From the NCBI GenBank assembly GCA_900104855.1, contig FNSS01000001.1, positions 6,138,001 to 6,202,000 of the forward strand: 64,000 nt of DNA, read 5' to 3'. A program made the position numbers and the translations under genes. Positions 59,830-64,000 of the stretch are shown here, piece by piece. Under the pieces are notes generated by a model, which did no database searches, had not been told where the DNA came from, and was given only the letters and a program-made list of their open reading frames with translations. The stretch's first letter is position 1. Each line of letters opens with the position of its first letter. The stretch comes from Rhizobiales bacterium GAS188. Lineage in GTDB: Bacteria; Pseudomonadota; Alphaproteobacteria; Rhizobiales; Beijerinckiaceae.

Positions 59830-60519
59830 TCAGTCGAGATAGCGCACCCGGTCCGACCGCATCAGCGCTTCGATCGCATCGAGCACGCCCAAGCCGCCGG
59901 CGATGCGCGCCTGCAAGGCCCGTTCGGCCTCGATCACCTCGGCGAGACGCTTGATCACCCTGTCGAGCATGCCGCGCGGCACCACGACGACGCCGTCGAC
60001 ATCGCCCACAATGACGTCGCCGGCATCGATCGCCACGCCGCCGCACAGGATCGGCAGGCCGATCCGGCCGGGGCCGCTGCGCATGCAGGAGTTCGGCGTG
60101 ACGCCGCGCGCGAATACCGGCAATCCGGCAGCGACGATGCCGGGCCGATCTCGCGCCATGCCATCGGTGACGAGCGCGACGACCCCGCGGTTCTTCGCCA
60201 TCATGGCGACGTTGTCGCCGATCACCGCGGTGCCCGCGAAACCGTCGCTCGCGGCGACGATCACGTCGCCGGGCTCTGCGATTGCGAGCGCGCCCATGAT
60301 GGCGAGGTTGTCCGACGGCCCGGTCTCGCAGGTCAGCGCCGTGCCGACGAAGCCCGCGCTTTGCGGATCGATCGGCTTGATGGCGGCATCGAGCCCGCCG
60401 CGGCCCTCCATGGCGTCGACCAGATGCCCCGTCTGCATGCCCGCAAGGGCAGAGAGGCTCGAAGCGTCAGCGCGCGGGAAGCTTCGGCGCACAGTCAGCA
60501 GCGGCGGATCAACGATCAT
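59830..60519 (-). CDS. RraA family protein
   Basis: 229-residue RraA-fold protein, second in the window. It has IGDNVAMMAKNRGVVALVTD, GMARDRPGIVAAGLPVFARG and DVIVGDVDGVVVVPRGMLDR, conserving the D-G-x-x-R-D site of the oxoacid aldolase branch. AGGAGA lies before the ATG. Together with the lactonase it may act on a ring-cleavage oxoacid; RNase E inhibition is not supported for such members. Confidence 0.88.
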   Translation of the reverse strand: MIVDPPLLTVRRSFPRADASSLSALAGMQTGHLVDAMEGRGGLDAAIKPIDPQSAGFVGTALTCETGPSDNLAIMGALAIAEPGDVIVAASDGFAGTAVIGDNVAMMAKNRGVVALVTDGMARDRPGIVAAGLPVFARGVTPNSCMRSGPGRIGLPILCGGVAIDAGDVIVGDVDGVVVVPRGMLDRVIKRLAEVIEAERALQARIAGGLGVLDAIEALMRSDRVRYLD

Positions 60520-60699
60520 GGGAGGTCTCCTCTGGGACGGTGATCTCTATCACAGGCCGATCGCAACGGTTCCGCGATTCGGCCGGAGTCACATCTGACG
60601 GTTCACGACGATGGAATGAGATTCAAGGATGGGCTGCACATAGGATGCAGGCAGCCAACAAAATCGTGAAGCCAGGCGGAGATCTTCCGTTGTCAATCG

Positions 60700-60942
60700 A
60701 TGTTACACTCGATGATGCATCAGGCGCGGTTGACTATCCTGCTCGTCCTTCTGCTGAGCGCATATGTCTGTGCTGATCTCATTCGAACGCTGCGAACGGG
60801 CCGCGCGCGTGGTCGCGGGGGTACCATAACGAGGCAAAGGCGGCCTGAACAATATTGGCGATATGTCTACTCCAGCTACGCTGTCTTGGTGCTTTGTGCC
60901 GTGGCGCTGTTGTGGGTGATAATCTCACCAGGATCGTTCTGA
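60700..60942 (+). CDS. Small membrane protein
   Basis: 80-residue protein with two hydrophobic segments (LTILLVLLLSAYVCADL and YAVLVLCAVALLWVII) and a basic linker (TGRARGRGGTITRQRR) between them. ATG at 60700. No family recognised; coding is plausible but supported only by this pattern. Confidence 0.5.
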   Translation: MLHSMMHQARLTILLVLLLSAYVCADLIRTLRTGRARGRGGTITRQRRPEQYWRYVYSSYAVLVLCAVALLWVIISPGSF

Positions 60943-61004
60943 CAGTCGGGGGCAGAGGGCCGGGTCGCCAATCGGCGCCTTGAGGCGGGCGGGCGAACAG
61001 CAGC

Positions 61005-61469
61005 TCAGCGCCTCGGCACCACGTAGAGCGGGGCGCCGGAATAGGGATTGCCGGCCCCATAGGGATTGTTCGGGCTGTCGGCCGAATACGGGCTGCCATA
61101 GCGACCATATGGATTTGAGACCGAATCCGGGTCGTAGATATTCGCGCTCAGATTGCCGCGAAAATTGCCGTTCTGGTCATAAAGCCGCGGTGCCTGCGTG
61201 GCGTAGGGATTGGTCCATGACTGGTTGCTATAGGGGCTGCCATAGGGGCTGTAGGGGTTCATCAGCCCATTCGGCGCGTAAGGGCTGCCGGCGCCATAAG
61301 GGTTATTCAGGCAATTGGGATCATAGGGGCAGGTGGCAAAAGCTGGTCGCGACAGCAAGAGAACCGACAACGCCACGGCGCCGAGAAGCGCGAAACAATG
61401 GCGAGCCACTCCGCCGTTCTTGTTGCTGGAACTACCGTGCCACGCTGCCATTTTCGCATTCGGCGTCAT
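61005..61469 (-). CDS. Secreted Asn-Pro-Tyr repeat protein
   Basis: 154-residue protein. The chosen ATG at 61469 has a GGGGGAG site; an internal hydrophobic stretch (CFALLGAVALSVLLLSRPAFA) is the export signal. The mature part is low-complexity, built of NPYG-A-GSPY-type units (about ten NPY or SPY repeats) with a central RLYDQNGNFRGNLSAN block. Such proteins are frequent in Bradyrhizobiaceae. An outer or surface role is likely, mechanism unknown. Confidence 0.78.
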   Translation of the reverse strand: MTPNAKMAAWHGSSSNKNGGVARHCFALLGAVALSVLLLSRPAFATCPYDPNCLNNPYGAGSPYAPNGLMNPYSPYGSPYSNQSWTNPYATQAPRLYDQNGNFRGNLSANIYDPDSVSNPYGRYGSPYSADSPNNPYGAGNPYSGAPLYVVPRR

Positions 61470-61552
61470 TGAACAGCTCCCCCGAGGCGAGATGCGTGTT
61501 CCTACTTTGTTCGCAAATGGAGCCGGAGTCAAGCCGGGTGATAGTGGCCAGC

Positions 61553-62851
61553 TCACGCGTTGATGCGAACCGGCAAGCTCTCATAGCCTCTGACGAAGCT
61601 CGAATAGACGCGCTTGGGCTCGCCGACGACTTCGATGTCGTCGAAGCGCTTCAGGATCTCCTCCCAGACGATCTTCAATTGCAGCTCGGCCAGCCGCATG
61701 CCGACGCAACGATGAATTCCGAAGCCGAACGACATATGCGTTCGCGGACGGGCCCGATCGATGATGAAGCTGTCCGCATCCTCGATGACCTCGCTGTCGC
61801 GATTGCCCGAGACGTACCACATCACCACCCGGTCGCCCTTCCGGATGAGCTTGCCGCGAAGCTCAGTGTCCTCGAGCGCGGTCCGCCGCATATGGGCAAG
61901 CGGCGTTTGCCAGCGGATGACTTCCGGAACGAAGCCATCGAGCAGCGCGTGATTCTTGCGCAACTTGTCGAATTCACCTGGATTCTCGTTCAGCGCCAGC
62001 ACCGAGCCGGTCATCGAATTGCGGGTGGTGTCGTTGCCGCCGACGATCAACAAAATGAGATTGCCGAGCAGATTGGCCCGGTCCATATGGCGCGTGGCAT
62101 CGCTGTGCGCCATCATGGAAATCAGATCGCTTTTCGGCTCGGCATTGACGCGCTCGTTCCAGAGCCTGGCGAAATAATCGCCGCACTCCCCGAGCTCGGC
62201 GCGGCGCTGCGCTTCATTCTCGAACACCATGCTCTTCGGCAAGGCAGTCGCAACATCGGACCATCGGGTCAGCTTGCGGCGTTCCTCCCATGGAAAATCG
62301 AAGAGGACTGCCAGCATCTGGGTCGTCAGCTCGACGGAGACGCGATCGACCCAGTTGAAGGTCTCGTTGCGCGGCAGCTTATCGAGCACTTCCGCAGACC
62401 GCTCGCGGATGGACACCGCCAGCTTGTCGAGATGGGTCGGCGTGAACATCGGCGCGACGGTCTTGCGTTGCGGACCGTGCTTGGGCTCGTCCATGACGAT
62501 AAAGCTCGGCCATTGATATTCCGGGTCGAGGTCGCGCAGCATGATGCCGCCGAGGTTCACATCGGATGAAAAGATCGCGGGGGTGCTGTCGACATGCATG
62601 ATGTCGTTGTATTTCGTCACCGACCAATAGGAACCGACAGGGCTCGTCGTGCAGAAATGCACCGGCTCTTCGTTGCGCAGGCGCTCGAAATAGGGCCACA
62701 GCGTATCGCTGCGGAAGAGCTCGGGATTGCCGGGGTGAAATTCGGACAGCGGCGTGGCGTAAGCCTTCTCGCGCGCGGCTCGTCGGCGTTCCTCCCGCGC
62801 AGCATTCGTGTCCGCGTGCATCTTCACTCCGTTCGTCGTCTCGCGCGACAT
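61553..62851 (-). CDS. Cytochrome P450
   Basis: 432-residue soluble P450. The I-helix reads LILLIVGGNDTTRNSMTGS, the K-helix EVIRWQTPLAHMRR with ExxR, and the heme loop FGFGIHRCVGMRLAE with the heme-thiolate cysteine. It resembles bacterial CYP108/CYP111-like or linalool and steroid hydroxylases. No ferredoxin or reductase gene is next to it. Its 3' end is 84 bp from the repeat-protein gene. Confidence 0.93.
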   Translation of the reverse strand: MSRETTNGVKMHADTNAAREERRRAAREKAYATPLSEFHPGNPELFRSDTLWPYFERLRNEEPVHFCTTSPVGSYWSVTKYNDIMHVDSTPAIFSSDVNLGGIMLRDLDPEYQWPSFIVMDEPKHGPQRKTVAPMFTPTHLDKLAVSIRERSAEVLDKLPRNETFNWVDRVSVELTTQMLAVLFDFPWEERRKLTRWSDVATALPKSMVFENEAQRRAELGECGDYFARLWNERVNAEPKSDLISMMAHSDATRHMDRANLLGNLILLIVGGNDTTRNSMTGSVLALNENPGEFDKLRKNHALLDGFVPEVIRWQTPLAHMRRTALEDTELRGKLIRKGDRVVMWYVSGNRDSEVIEDADSFIIDRARPRTHMSFGFGIHRCVGMRLAELQLKIVWEEILKRFDDIEVVGEPKRVYSSFVRGYESLPVRINA

Positions 62852-63043
62852 CGTCCCAGGCGGCGCCCAGCGCCCTCAATGAGGTCATCAAGCTAACTCG
62901 CGGCCGGCATGCGGGGCAAGATCGATCCGGCGGGCCCGCTCAAAGACCTACGCTCGAGCCAATAGCGATGGGCTCGGATTTGTGGCGAGCAACGACCATA
63001 TCCTTCGTTGGAGGGCATCACCAACGCACCAGGGAAGGGCAGG

Positions 63044-63175
63044 ATGCGGCAGTTTCTCCTCGGGCTTGCGCTATGTCTGCTGCTTGCAGCTTGCCAGACA
63101 TCCGGCAGCGCCCCATCGCAGTTGGATACGCCGAACGGGCATAATGAGGGAGGCGGCGGCCGCGACGCAAGATGA
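63044..63175 (+). CDS. Tiny lipoprotein
   Basis: 43-residue protein, MRQFLLGLALCLLLAACQTS then a Gly/Asn-rich tail. The lipobox LAAC places the lipidated cysteine at residue 17. An AGGGAAGG site precedes the ATG. Size and layout resemble entericidin-like lipoproteins, but identity is not certain. The sugar-type binding protein gene follows 124 bp later. Confidence 0.6.
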   Translation: MRQFLLGLALCLLLAACQTSGSAPSQLDTPNGHNEGGGGRDAR

Positions 63176-63299
63176 GCCAGTCGATCACCCGCTCAGCGGC
63201 TCGGCGCATGGACTTCCGCTCGCCAGCCCCTAACATGCATTCCTGACGCGCCGTCCGATCGGCATCGGAACAAGGCCGCGCATGACCAGGGAGGACAAA

Positions 63300-64000
63300 A
63301 TGAACCGTGCTTCTGTTTTGGCTGGCGTCTCGCTTGCCTTCATGCTCGCGGCAGCGGGCGGAGCGGCGGCGGCCGACAAATATGTGGTGGGCGTATCCAA
63401 TACGCTCATTGGCAATGGCTGGCGCGAGGAGATGATCTGCTCGATCAGGGCCGAGGCGGAAGCCTCCGGTCTCGTGTCGAAGGTGATCGTCGCTAACCGC
63501 AATGGCGGCCCTTCGGAGCAGATCGCCGATATTCGCAATTTGATCTCGGCCGGCGCCAACGCCATCATCATCAACCCATCCGACCGCGACGCGCTCAATC
63601 CGGTGATCAAGCAGGCCGCCGACAAGGGCATCGTCGTCGTCGCCGTCGACCAGGCGGTCTCGGCGCCCGAAGCCTATGTGCTCACCAACGACCAGGTGGC
63701 TTATGCGAAAGTCGGCGCGAAATGGCTCTTCGACAAGCTCGGGGGCAAGGGCAATGTCGTGGAGATGCGCGGCATCGACGGCGTGCCGGCGGACGCCGAT
63801 CGCCACCAGGGGTTCACCGAGACGCTGAAGGATTATCCCAATATCAACGTGGTCTCTTCGGTTTTCTCCGGTTGGGCGCTGAACAAGACAGCCCAGATTA
63901 CCAAGGACCTGCTCGCCTCCGGCAAGCAAATCGACGGGATCTGGACATCGGGCATCGATTCCACGGTGGTCGACGCCTATCGGACGGCGCAAAAACCCTT
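63300..64000 (+). CDS. Sugar-type ABC transporter substrate-binding protein (partial)
   Basis: Runs off the window end; 233 residues are visible. A signal peptide ([20 protein letters not shown]) ends near AAAADK. The mature part has [40 protein letters not shown] and [12 protein letters not shown], the Peripla_BP_4 (RbsB-like) pattern. A GGGAGG site precedes the ATG at 63300. Permease and ATPase genes probably follow. The ligand, perhaps a sugar or polyol, cannot be read. Confidence 0.9.
   Translation, partial: MNRASVLAGVSLAFMLAAAGGAAAADKYVVGVSNTLIGNGWREEMICSIRAEAEASGLVSKVIVANRNGGPSEQIADIRNLISAGANAIIINPSDRDALNPVIKQAADKGIVVVAVDQAVSAPEAYVLTNDQVAYAKVGAKWLFDKLGGKGNVVEMRGIDGVPADADRHQGFTETLKDYPNINVVSSVFSGWALNKTAQITKDLLASGKQIDGIWTSGIDSTVVDAYRTAQKP

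Noticed and set aside
63018-63992. 324-codon minus-strand frame at the window end
   Set aside because: Antisense of the clear sugar-type binding protein; no motif on this strand.
1-64000. Insertion sequences, prophage, CRISPR arrays, rRNA
   Set aside because: I looked for transposase motifs, integrases, phage genes, regularly spaced repeats and rRNA signatures and saw none; the only mobile-like sequence is the short dispersed repeat.

Overview
The window is GC-rich, densely coded chromosomal DNA of an alphaproteobacterium, most likely of the order Hyphomicrobiales (Rhizobiales). The signs are many ABC uptake systems for small organic molecules, a general amino-acid (Aap-type) transporter, DNA ligase D with Ku, a PrkA/YeaH/SpoVR cluster, an asparagine-proline-tyrosine repeat secreted protein, and a hairpin repeat (ATGGCCGGG..CCCGGCCAT) of a kind I associate with this order. 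I see no rRNA, tRNA, CRISPR array, prophage or intact insertion sequence. The genus cannot be fixed from the sequence alone.

Layout. 1-5.1 kb: the tail of a flavin monooxygenase, then a complete branched-chain-type ABC importer (binding protein, two ATPases, two permeases). 5.2-5.7 kb: a short unknown gene and a tiny Flp pilin gene on the minus strand. 6.1-12.6 kb: a five-gene catabolic operon (hydantoinase A and B, FAD oxidoreductase, SDR, IclR regulator) behind a promoter region with an IclR-like palindrome and tandem repeats. 12.6-17.2 kb: a DHA2 exporter, a Gfo/Idh oxidoreductase and a radical SAM protein. 17.4-25.4 kb: DUF1028, RidA, an HpaB-type hydroxylase, a TTC38-like protein, a peptide-type binding protein and an amidohydrolase. 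25.7-33.1 kb: a PAS-GGDEF-EAL protein, an unusual secreted CxxCH protein and a Kup potassium transporter. 33.2-34.0 kb: a decayed stretch with a sugar-permease pseudogene. 34.0-38.8 kb: prkA-yeaH-spoVR. 40.1-44.5 kb: ligD, ku and a third gene translationally coupled to ku. 44.5-48.7 kb: a TetR regulator, two glutathione transferases, DUF3237 (frameshifted), SnoaL and DUF7002 genes, tied together by four copies of one operator. 48.7-53.8 kb: an alpha/beta hydrolase, DUF2277, a higBA toxin-antitoxin pair with paired operators, an MFS transporter, small proteins and an RraA protein. 54.3-60.5 kb: an amino-acid ABC operon without an ATPase, coupled to an FMN alpha-hydroxy-acid dehydrogenase, followed by an amidohydrolase and a second RraA. 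60.7-64 kb: a repeat-rich secreted protein, a cytochrome P450, a tiny lipoprotein and the start of a sugar-type binding protein cut by the window end.

The most interesting signals are: (1) the TetR/GST regulon, where the same 18-bp palindrome recurs at four sites, two of them embedded in near-identical promoters; (2) the gene coupled to ku, whose protein shares a QPQ-KLPI-GGK motif with the Ku tail; (3) a dispersed repeat of about 85 bp in four copies with 9-bp inverted ends; (4) the frameshift in DUF3237 and the sugar-permease pseudogene; (5) the large secreted CxxCH protein of unknown family.
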